This document shows positions 53,285-62,900 of a DNA stretch of 64,000 nucleotides, piece after piece. The notes under the pieces are model-generated. The model made no database searches, was not told the DNA's origin, and saw only the letters and a list, made by a program, of their open reading frames with translations. The first letter of the stretch is position 1; every line of letters begins with the position of its first letter. The stretch is from Clusia tigrina. Its lineage: Eukaryota; Arthropoda; Insecta; Diptera; Clusiidae. The position numbers and the translations under genes are program-made. The stretch lies in the NCBI GenBank assembly GCA_920105625.2, contig OV050032.1, positions 70,165,879 to 70,229,878 on the forward strand. Reading direction: 5' to 3'.

Positions 53285-55600
53285 ATGGGGAAAACAAGCT
53301 GGGTGTACGTGCTACGGAAAGATGAGTTGGTGATTTTTGCAGAGGAATTCGGTTTGGAAACTACAGGCACAGTAGATGGCCTCCGAAAGCGGCTTTCTGA
53401 ATTTTTCACAGAAACGGTACTGACTCAGGAGCAACAATACCGGTTGATGAATCTACAACGCAGGCATGTTAAAAACACATCACCAAGGCCGGCTGCATCC
53501 ATAGTTCTCAGCGAAACGCTGGAAGTGGACAGGCCAAGCACATACGCAGGTGCAACTCTACCAGCGTGGAATCCAGAGGTACGGGGAATACCACAGCATC
53601 CTTACGTTTCACCTGCACCAATGGATCAACAATACAACGGGTCTACACAGTACGCCGCTGTTATTGATCAAGTACGGAAGTGGTCTCTTAACTTTGACGG
53701 TGGGCGTGATCCACTAGCTTTTATCGAGCGAGTGGAAGAACTTGCAGATGTGTACGGAATAAACAAAGATTTCCTTCCGCGTACTATGCCTGAACTCTTG
53801 AGAGAACGAGCACTCATGTGGTTCAGAAACAACAATCGAGCGTGGCGGGAATGGAGCACATATAGGAGGGACTTCCTGAAATTCTTTTTACCGGCCCGTT
53901 TCATGGAGAAACTCGACGACCAGATCCGACAGCGTCACCAGAGGCATCGAGAGTCATTCAAGCAGTATGTACTCGAATTGCAAAATCTTATGCGACACGT
54001 GGATTATTCGGAAGAGCAGAAACTGGAAAGAATCTTTCAGAACAGTCTGCCACAATATCAGCTATACGTGCGCCGTAGAGATTTCGTATCGCTACAGGAA
54101 CTGATAGAGATGGCCGAGGATTTGGAGAGCATACGGGGAGAAGGCGAACAGCTAGCAGCGCCACCCACACAAAGGCGAACAGAGCAAGGTCCACCTCGAG
54201 AGGTAAGGAACCGACAGGTGACGGTAGAGAGCAAAGTGGCTCCCATAGAACCTAGAACAGCCTGCCGGCGTTGTGGCCAAAATGGTCACATAGCACGACT
54301 ATGTCGCAACGTGCAAATACTGTTTTGTTGGGAGTGTGGCCGTAGGGGAGTTAGGACGATCGAGTGCTGCAACCAGAGAGCACCACCCAACAGAAGACTA
54401 CCGTCAGACACGCAGCATGGAGCAGAGCAGCGACACCAGACTTTACCATGGAAAAACGCATTGCACTGTGTCGGGCGACGAATCTGCGCTAACGTTTCTA
54501 TTGGCACAGAAACTGTCACCGCGACGCTGGACACAGGTGCAACGCACAGTTTTATGAGCAGACGCCTAGCACACAAGTTACGCGCTTCTACCGGCAAATT
54601 GGAAAAATCCAATACCAGGGCGCTTATGGCAGACGGAAGTGCTAGGAGGGTCAAAGAGACATTTGTGACGAAGGTAAGGTTTGGAGGGCAGGCATGCCAG
54701 ATAGAACTACTTATCATGCCTGACTCCAGTGATGATCTACTCCTAGGAGTGGATTTCATGACAAGCCTGGGAACGACATTGAAGTGCGGCGATCAGGAGA
54801 TCACGCTGGGACCTCATAACGGTTGTGTGCAACCACGAGACTTTGCAACGTGCACGACAATCCGCGTTGAGAACTTCCCACAAGTAAATGCATCAATGCC
54901 TTCCAAGAGGCCAACTAACGTCAGAAAATCTAAAGAACAGAGACACAACAGAGAATACAGCGGAAGCCAACGCAGTAGCAAATATACATCACCAGGAACA
55001 AGTATTACACACACGAACGCGTTCACTTGCCACGGATTCTGCCGAGGGAAAACCAAAAACGAATTACCACAGGGGCCTCAGGAGAAGGACACGGGCGCAC
55101 CAAGTGGTAGTGAGATCACGACATTAAGTCGTCAAACGACCATGACAAGCAGCGCATCTTCCAGTCATTCCGCAAGGTGTTCGCCAGCGCGGGAAACCCG
55201 AGAAATGCCACGTCGACAAACCGACAGATCAAGGGACAACCACCGTGCAATAAAGTGCACCAAACACAACAGAAGCGACGCCCATAGCCACCGCAGCAAC
55301 AGTAGTAGACAACGGAACGGTGCTACAGGGAGCCCGTCAACAGAGAAACTGATGCCAAATACAGACGACTCAGCCACACAATGGAACCATGTCACATTCC
55401 AAAGTTTAGAAGAGCTACAGGAATCGAAAGGAGCTGGTCTACCACAGGGCTTAGTAACAGAAATTTTGCGTAAAGCCAAAGGGGCTCAGCAAAAACGGAC
55501 ACGAGGGCGAATACGATTTCGGCGAGACGCATACAGAGTGACCCTCAAACGTGACGCTGTCATCATTTTTCATCGTCGGCAAAGTAGGGAGGGCGTGTGA
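53285..55600 (+). CDS. gag-pro: Gag-protease polyprotein (771 aa)
   Basis: Structural protein and protease of the retrotransposon, in one frame without a frameshift. The N-terminus (about residues 10-41) resembles a SAP helix-extension-helix: LRKDEL, then GLETTGT, then LRKRLSEFF. Residues 126-283 look like a Ty3/gypsy capsid domain (retrotransposon gag), with WSLNFDGG and RALMWFRNN as recognisable parts. A first zinc knuckle C327-C330-H335-C340 is intact. A second, C348-C351-V356-C361, lacks the histidine. The aspartic protease has its active site at D416 (DTGATHSF) and the later LLLGVDF motif at 485-491. Residues about 510-700 are hydrophilic and rich in Ser, Arg, Thr and His. Residues 703-771 look more ordered but are not recognised. 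No polymerase motifs follow. The frame passes through the purine tract and stops at a TGA inside the 3' LTR. The ATG at 53285 is the first in the leader, 73 bp after the primer site. The intact frame suggests recent function; a hybrid left by deletion of pol is the main alternative explanation. Confidence 0.9.
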   Translation: MGKTSWVYVLRKDELVIFAEEFGLETTGTVDGLRKRLSEFFTETVLTQEQQYRLMNLQRRHVKNTSPRPAASIVLSETLEVDRPSTYAGATLPAWNPEVRGIPQHPYVSPAPMDQQYNGSTQYAAVIDQVRKWSLNFDGGRDPLAFIERVEELADVYGINKDFLPRTMPELLRERALMWFRNNNRAWREWSTYRRDFLKFFLPARFMEKLDDQIRQRHQRHRESFKQYVLELQNLMRHVDYSEEQKLERIFQNSLPQYQLYVRRRDFVSLQELIEMAEDLESIRGEGEQLAAPPTQRRTEQGPPREVRNRQVTVESKVAPIEPRTACRRCGQNGHIARLCRNVQILFCWECGRRGVRTIECCNQRAPPNRRLPSDTQHGAEQRHQTLPWKNALHCVGRRICANVSIGTETVTATLDTGATHSFMSRRLAHKLRASTGKLEKSNTRALMADGSARRVKETFVTKVRFGGQACQIELLIMPDSSDDLLLGVDFMTSLGTTLKCGDQEITLGPHNGCVQPRDFATCTTIRVENFPQVNASMPSKRPTNVRKSKEQRHNREYSGSQRSSKYTSPGTSITHTNAFTCHGFCRGKTKNELPQGPQEKDTGAPSGSEITTLSRQTTMTSSASSSHSARCSPARETREMPRRQTDRSRDNHRAIKCTKHNRSDAHSHRSNSSRQRNGATGSPSTEKLMPNTDDSATQWNHVTFQSLEELQESKGAGLPQGLVTEILRKAKGAQQKRTRGRIRFRRDAYRVTLKRDAVIIFHRRQSREGV
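54815..55595 (+). other. Internal 3' segment lacking pol; unrecognised coding tail
   Basis: In autonomous relatives reverse transcriptase, RNase H and integrase follow the protease. Here only about 780 bp remain before the 3' LTR. They encode the tail of the same ORF, with no YxDD box, no HHCC zinc site and no DDE triad visible in any frame. It may be the joined remnant of a deleted 3' end, or sequence specific to this non-autonomous lineage. Confidence 0.6.
55581..55593 (+). other. Polypurine tract (candidate)
   Basis: AAAGTAGGGAGGG, followed by CG and then the 3' LTR at 55596. It is short, carries one T, and is two bases from the LTR edge, so the primer for plus-strand synthesis is probably the GGGAGGG part. 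It is also coding: it encodes the QSREG stretch near the end of the gag-protease ORF. Confidence 0.6.
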
Positions 55601-56963
55601 GGACTAAAATCTTCTGTGGGAAATTTTGGCCCACACTACAAATGACAGAGTCGCTACGAAACTATATACACACACACATCACGATAAAATACCCGAACCG
55701 AAGCAACTGCATTAGAAATTTAACAAAAAAAACTACATACGTTGTAACCAATCAGCGCAGCAGTGGCGGGAGAACAGATCACCATCAGCATATTATACCA
55801 GTTGGAATAATAACTAGGATTACAACAAAAGCAACCTCACGCACAGCCAACGATCTTGCCAATCAGCGCTATGCTTGCAAAGAGCGAGGAAAAACACAGC
55901 GACGAGGAATACAACAAATACATGCCGGACAAGAGAAGGTGAGTGCACGAACTCAGCGGTGGAATTTGCCGAGTGCGCTCGCTCGGAAATCTTACACCAA
56001 CAACACGAAGAAACGAGAGCGAAGCACAAGAGGGACAACGACAGAACCACCACCACGCCAACGGCCGGCAAGTACAAAGCACAAGAGGGAAATGCTGATT
56101 GTCAGGTAAATTAAATATTTAACAACAACAACACTATTGGATTCCGGACAGCGCTGCTGGCAGGCAACAATACTGCAGGCTAACCAGGGACCGTTGGAGT
56201 GAGGTGGCTGACCGCCAGAAGTTGAAGGTGGCCCAAGGGCAAAAGACGGCAACACCAACAAGCCTGACTGCAACAACAACAAGCCGGCCACAACAACAAC
56301 AATCGACTACTGGCCAACGGAAGTAAAATCACACAACGGTGGCCTGCGAACAACAACATGTGTCAGCCGCTGCGACCTGGGACTATATAAACCACGTAGC
56401 CCAGGCAGTAGGTCTCTTCGTCGATCACCAGCATCCTGACTAGCAACAGCTCTACAAAGTACAATACGAACATAGAAAGCTTAGCAAGAACCTCTGGTTT
56501 TTAATCGTTTTCTTGCTAAGCCATACACAGACAGAGACTACAGGGATTCAGTGAGAGCCTCTGGTTTTTAATCGTTCTCCCACTGAATCACTGAGACACA
56601 TACGCAACCGAGACTTAGGGACTTAGAGGGAACCTCTGGTTTTTAATCGTTTTCACCCTAAGTCATACGCCGCACAGAGACCATAGGAAGCTTCTGGTTT
56701 TTAATCGTTCTCCCACTGAGTCACAGAGACACACACTTACCGGGACGTAGAGACGTGAAAACAAGTACACATTGAATAAGTTATTTATACAAACATAGAG
56801 TTAAGGAAGTAGTATTGTTTTGAGCAACGACTAACAAGAGTCCATAATCAACACACTAAATAAATACGTTGAAATTAATTTAACACACAGGATTTTATAT
56901 TTTTCTGTATACGACCCCTGGAGCCGCTGAGTTTTACCCCAGCTATAAAAAAGAGTCGTTACA
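55596..56963 (+). repeat. 3' LTR (1368 bp)
   Basis: Copy of the 5' LTR with three substitutions (C to A opposite 52875, G to C opposite 53058, T to C opposite 53082) and loss of 10 bp (52909-52918 in the 5' copy). The TATA box is at 56384-56390. Hairpins 1-3 are at 56479-56521, 56545-56589 and 56620-56664. A fourth loop at 56691-56709 has lost its left arm. The poly(A) signal is at 56859-56864. The first five bases contain the stop codon of the gag-protease ORF. Confidence 0.95.
56859..56864 (+). terminator. Poly(A) signal of the 3' LTR
   Basis: AATAAA with the same T-rich downstream stretch as the 5' copy. This copy should define the 3' end of the element's RNA. Confidence 0.65.
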
Positions 56964-56967
56964 TATG
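56964..56967 (+). repeat. Target-site duplication TATG, right copy
   Basis: TATG follows the CA of the 3' LTR and continues directly into ACGCTCCAG, the normal satellite sequence. Removing the element plus one TATG restores an in-phase monomer. Confidence 0.9.
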
Positions 56968-59900
56968 ACGCTCCAGTAAAAAGTTACAAGCATTTGTATG
57001 TTGCAAACTTTGATAGGTGCAGGACGTACCATATAGAAGTTAGGGCCATTGCAAGTTTTATCAGTGTTTGATTTGGGACTCAAGGGTAGCATAGCTTTGA
57101 GCGATAGCTTAAATTGACAAGAGGCTCGAGTACTTTATTGTTACAAAATTTCAAGGTTTTATGACGCTCCAGTAAAAAGCTACAAGCATTTGAATGTTGC
57201 AAACTTTGATAGGTGTGGGACGTACCGTATAGAAGTTAGGACCATTTGAAGTTTTATCAGTGTTTGATTTGGGACTTAAGGGTAGCAAAGCTTTAAGCGA
57301 TAGCTTAAATTGAAAAGAGGCTGGAGTACTTTATTGTTACAAAATTTCAAGGTGTTATGACGCTCCAGTAAAAAGTTACAAGCATTTGTATGTTGCAAAT
57401 TTTGATAGGTGTAGGACGTACCGTATAGAAGTTGGGGCCATTTAAAGTTTTATCAGTGTTTGATTTGGGACTCAAGGGTAGCATAGCTTTGAGCGATAGC
57501 TTAAATTGACAAGAGGCTCGAGTACTTTATTGTTACAAAATTTCAAGGTTTTATGCCGCTCCAGTAAAAAGTTAAAAGCACTTGTATGCTGCAAACTTTG
57601 ATAGGTATAGGACGCACCGTATTGAAGTTTGGGGCCGTTTGAAGTTTAATCACTTTTTGATTTTGGAGTCAAGGGTAGCATAGTTATGAGCGATAACTTA
57701 AATTGATAAGAAGCACGAGTACTTTATTGTCACAAAATTTCAAGATTTTATGACGCTCCAGTAAAAATTTACAAGAATTGGTATGTTGCAAACTTTTAGA
57801 GGTGTAGTGCGTACCGTCTAGAAGTTAGGGCCATTTGAAGTTTTATCAGTGTTTGATTTGCGACTCAAGGGTAGCATAGCTTTGAGCGATAGCTTAAATT
57901 GACAAGAGGCTCGAGTACTTTATTATTACAAAATTTCAAGGTTTTATGACGCTCCAGTAAAAAGCTACAAGCATTTGAATGTTGCAAACTTTGATAGGTG
58001 TGGGACGTACCGTATAAAAGTTAGGGCCATTTGAAGTTTTATCAGTGTTTGATTTGGAACTCAAGGATAGCAAAGCTTTAAGCGATAGCTTAAATTGAGA
58101 AGAGGCTGGAGTACTTTATTATTACAAAATTTCAAGGTGTTATGACGCTCCAGTAAAAAGTTACAAGCATTTGTATGTTGCAAATTTTGATAGGTGTAGG
58201 ACGTACCGTATAGGAGTTGGGGCCATTTAAAGTTTTATCAGTGTTTGATTTGGGACTCAAGGGTAGCATAGCTTTGAGCGATAGCTTAAATTGACAAGAG
58301 GCTCGAGTACTTTATTGTTACAAAATTTCAAGGTTTTATGCCGCTCCAGTAAAAAGTTAAAAGCACTTGTATGCTGCAAACTTTGATAGGTATAGGACGC
58401 ACCGTATTGAAGTTTGGGGCCGTTTGAAGTTTAATCACTTTTTGATTTTGGAGTCAAGGGTAGCATAGTTATGAGCGATAACTTAAATTGATAAGAAGCA
58501 CGAGTACTTTATTGTCACAAAATTTCAAGATTTTATGACGCTCCAGTAAAAATTTACAAGAATTGGTATGTTGCAAACTTTTAGAGGTGTAGTGCGTACC
58601 GTCTAGAAGTTAGGGCCATTTGAAGTTTTATCAGTGTTTGATTTGCGACTCAAGGGTAGCATAGCTTTGAGCGATAGCTTAAATTGACAAGAGGCTCGAG
58701 TACTTTATTATTACAAAATTTCAAGGTTTTATGACGCTCCAGTAAAAAGCTACAAGCATTTGAATGTTGCAAACTTTGATAGGTGTGGGACGTACCGTAT
58801 AAAAGTTAGGGCCATTTGAAGTTTTATCAGTGTTTGATTTGGAACTCAAGGGTAGCAAAGCTTTAAGCGATAGCTTAAATTGACAAGAGGCTCGAGTACT
58901 TTATTGTTACAAAATTTCAAGGTTTTATGACGCTCCAGTAAAAAGCTACAAGCATTTGAATGTTGCAAACTTTGATAGGTGTGGGACGTACCGTATAGAA
59001 TTTAGGACCATTTGAAGTTTTATCAGTGTTTGATTTGGGACTTAAGGGTAGCAAAGCTTTAAGCGATAGCTTAAATTGAAAAGAGGCTGGAGTACTTTAT
59101 TGTTACAAAATTTCAAGGTGTTATGACGCTCCAGTAAAAAGTTACAAGCATTTGTATGTTGCAAATTTTGATAGGTGTAGGACGTACCGTATAGAAGTTG
59201 GGGCCATTTAAAGTTTTATCAGTGTTTGATTTGGGACTCAAGGGTAGCATAGCTTTGAGCGATAGCTTAAATTGACAAGAGGCTCGAGTACTTTATTGTT
59301 ACAAAATTTCAAGGTTTTATGCCGCTCCAGTAAAAAGTTAAAAGCACTTGTATGCTGCAAACTTTGATAGGTATAGGACGCACCGTATTGAAGTTTGGGG
59401 CCGTTTGAAGTTTAATCACTTTTTGATTTTGGAGTCAAGGGTAGCATAGTTATGAGCGATAACTTAAATTGATAAGAAGCACGAATACTTTATTGTCACA
59501 AAATTTCAAGATTTTATGACGCTCCAGTAAAAATTTACAAGAATTGGTATGTTGCAAACTTTGATAGGTGTAGTGCGTACCGTCTAGAAGTTAGGGCCAT
59601 TTGAAGTTTTATCAGTGTTTGATTTGCGACTCAAGGGTAGCATAGCTTTGAGCGATAGCTTAAATTGACAAGAGGCTCGTGTACTTTATTATTACAAAAT
59701 TTCAAGGTTTTATGACGCTCCAGTAAAAAGCTACAAGCATTTGAATGTTGCAAACTTTGATAGGTGTGGGACGTACCGTATAGAAGTTAGGGCCATTTGA
59801 AGTTTTATCAGTGTTTGATTTGGAACTCAAGGGTAGCAAAGCTTTAAGCGATAGCTTAAATTGAGAAGAGGCTGGAGTACTTTATTATTACAAAATTTCA

Positions 59901-62900
59901 AGGTGTTATGACGCTCCAGTAAAAAGTTACAAGCATTTGTATGTTGCAAATTTTGATAGGTGTAGGACGTACCGTATAGAAGTAAGGCCATTTGAAGTTT
60001 TATCAGTGTTTGATTTGGGACTCAAGGGTAGCATAGCTTTGAGCGATAGCTTAAATTGACAAGAGGCTCGAGTACTTTATTGTTACAAAATATCCAGGTT
60101 TTATGACGCTCCAGTAAATAGTTACAAGCATTTGTATGTTGCAAACTTTGATAGGTGTAGGACGTACCATATAAAAGTTAGGGCCATTTCAAGTTTTATC
60201 AGTGTTTGATTTGGGACTCAAGGGTAGCATAGCTTTGAGCGATAGCTTAAATTGACAAGAGGCTCGAGTACTTTATTGTTACAAAATTTCAAGATTTTAT
60301 GACGCTCCAGTAAAAAGCTACAAGCATTTGAATGTTGCAAACTTTGATAGGTGTAGGACGTACCATATAGAAGTTAGGGCCATTTGAAGTTTTATCAGTG
60401 TTTGATTTGGAACTCAAGGGTAGCAAAGCTTTAAGCGATAGCTTAAATTGACAAGAGGCTCGAGTACTTTATTGTCACAAAATTTCAAGATTTTATGACG
60501 CTCCAGTAAAAATTTACAAGAATTTGTATGTTGCAAACTTTGATAGGTGTAGTGCGTACCGTCTAGAAGTTAGGGCCATTTGAAGTTTTATCAGTGTTTG
60601 ATTTGCGACTCAAGGGTAGCATAGCTTTGAGCGATAGCTTAAATTGACAAGAGGGTCGAGTACTTTATTATTACAAAATTTCAAGGTTTTATGACGCTCC
60701 AGTAAAAAGCTACAAGCATTTGTATGTTGCAAAATTTGATAGGTGTAGGACGTACCGTATAGAGGTAAGGCCATTTGAAGTTTTATCAGTGTTTGATTTG
60801 GGACTCAAGGGTAGCATAGCTTTGAGCGATAGCTTAAATTGACAAGAGGCTCGAGTACTTTATTGTTACAAAATATCCAGGTTTTATGACGCTCCAGTAA
60901 AAATTTACAAGAATTTGTATGTTGCAAACTTTGATAGGTGTAGTGCGTACCGTCTAGAAGTTAGGGCCATTTGAAGTTTTATCAGTGTTTGATTTGCGAC
61001 TCAAGGGTAGCATAGCTTTGAGCGATAGCTTAAATTGACAAGAGGGTCGAGTACTTTATTATTACAAAATTTCAAGGTTTTATGACGCTCCAGTAAAAAG
61101 CTACAAGCATTTGTATGTTGCAAACTTTGATAGGTGCAGGACGTACCATATAGAAGTTAGGGCCATTTCAAGTTTTATCAGTGTTTGATTTGGGACTCAA
61201 GGGTAGCATAGCTTTGAGCGATAGCTTAAATTGACAAGAGGCTCGAGTACTTTATTGTTACAAAATTTCAAGGTTTTATGACGCTCCAGTAAAAAGCTAC
61301 AAGCATTTGAATGTTGCAAACTTTGATAGGTGTGGGACGTACCGTATAGAAGTTAGGACCATTTGAAGTTTTATCAGTGTTTGATTTGGGACTTAAGGGT
61401 AGCAAAGCTTTAAGCGATAGCTTAAATTGAAAAGAGGCTGGAGTACTTTATTGTTACAAAATTTCAAGGTGTTATGACGCTCCAGTAAAAAGTTACAAGC
61501 ATTTGTATGTTGCAAATTTTGATAGGTGTAGGACGTACCGTATAGAAGTTGGGGCCATTTAAAGTTTTATCAGTGTTTGATTTGGGACTCAAGGGTAGCA
61601 TAGCTTTGAGCGATAGCTTAAATTGACAAGAGGCTCGAGTACTTTATTGTTACAAAATTTCAAGGTTTTATGCCGCTCCAGTAAAAAGTTAAAAGCACTT
61701 GTATGCTGCACACTTTGATAGGTATAGGACGCACCGTATTGAAGTTTGGGGCCGTTTGAAGTTTAATCACTTTTTGATTTTGGAGTCAAGGGTAGCATAG
61801 TTATGAGCGATAACTTAAATTGATAAGAAGCACGAGTACTTTATTGTCACAAAATTTCAAGATTTTATGACGCTCCAGTAAAAATTTACAAGAATTGGTA
61901 TGTTGCAAACTTTGATAGGTGTAGTGCGTACCGTCTAGAAGTTAGGGCCATTTGAAGTTTTATCAGTGTTTGATTTGCGACTCAAGGGTAGCATAGCTTT
62001 GAGCGATAGCTTAAATTGACAAGAGGCTCGAGTACTTTATTATTACAAAATTTCAAGGTTTTATGACGCTCCAGTAAAAAGCTACAAGCATTTGAATGTT
62101 GCAAACTTTGATAGGTGTGGGACGTACCGTATAGAAGTTAGGGCCATTTGAAGTTTTATCAGTGTTTGATTTGGATCTCAAGGGTAGCAAAGCTTTAAGC
62201 GATAGCTTAAATTGAGAAGAGGCTGGAGTACTTTATTATTACAAAATTTCAAGGTGTTATGACGCTCCAGTAAAAAGTTACAAGCATTTGTATGTTGCAA
62301 ATTTTGATAGGTGTAGGACGTACCGTATAGAAGTAAGGCCATTTGAAGTTTTATCAGTGTTTGATTTGGGACTCAAGGGTAGCATAGCTTTGAGCGATAG
62401 CTTAAATTGACAAGAGGCTCGAGTACTGTATTGTTACAAAATATCCAGGTTTTATGACGCTCCAGTAAATAGTTACAAGCATTTGTATGTTTCAAACTTT
62501 GATAGATGTAGGACATACCGTATAGAAGTTAGGGCCATTTGAAGTTTTATCGGTGTTTGATTTGGGACTCAAGGGTAGCATAGCTTTGAGCGATAGCTTA
62601 AATTGACAAGAGGCTAGAGTACTTTATTGTTCCAAATTTCAAAGTCTTATGACGCTCCAGTAAAAAGTTACAAGCATTTGTATGTTGCAAACTTTGATAG
62701 GTGTAGGACGTACCATATAGAAGTTAGGGCCATTTCAAGTTTTATCAGTGTTTGATTTGGGACTCAAGGGTAGCATAGCTTTGAGCGATAGCTTAAATTG
62801 ACAAGAGGCTCGAGTACTTTATTGTTACAAAATTTCAAGATTTTATGACGCTCCAGTAAAAAGCTACAAGCATTTGAATGTTGCAAACTTTGATAGGTGT

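Larger units (their letters stand above)
51816..56963 (+). mobile_element. Non-autonomous Ty3/gypsy-like LTR retrotransposon, gag-protease only
   Basis: Complete LTR-bounded insertion of 5148 bp. It has direct LTRs beginning TGTGA and ending TTACA, a TATG target duplication on each side, a primer binding site 1 nt inside the 5' LTR, a 2402-bp internal region and a short purine tract before the 3' LTR. The single ORF encodes Gag and an aspartic protease. There is no reverse transcriptase, RNase H or integrase, so new copies would need enzymes in trans. The 4-bp duplication and gene order fit Ty3/gypsy. LTRs over 1.3 kb and a tRNA-Lys primer recall the Osvaldo/Ulysses group, which I infer only weakly. 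It sits in the sense orientation relative to the monomer as written. Confidence 0.93.

Noticed and set aside
54286..54759. 157-codon minus-strand ORF opposite gag-protease
   Set aside because: It lies opposite the zinc knuckle and protease coding region, where the sense frame has clear motifs.
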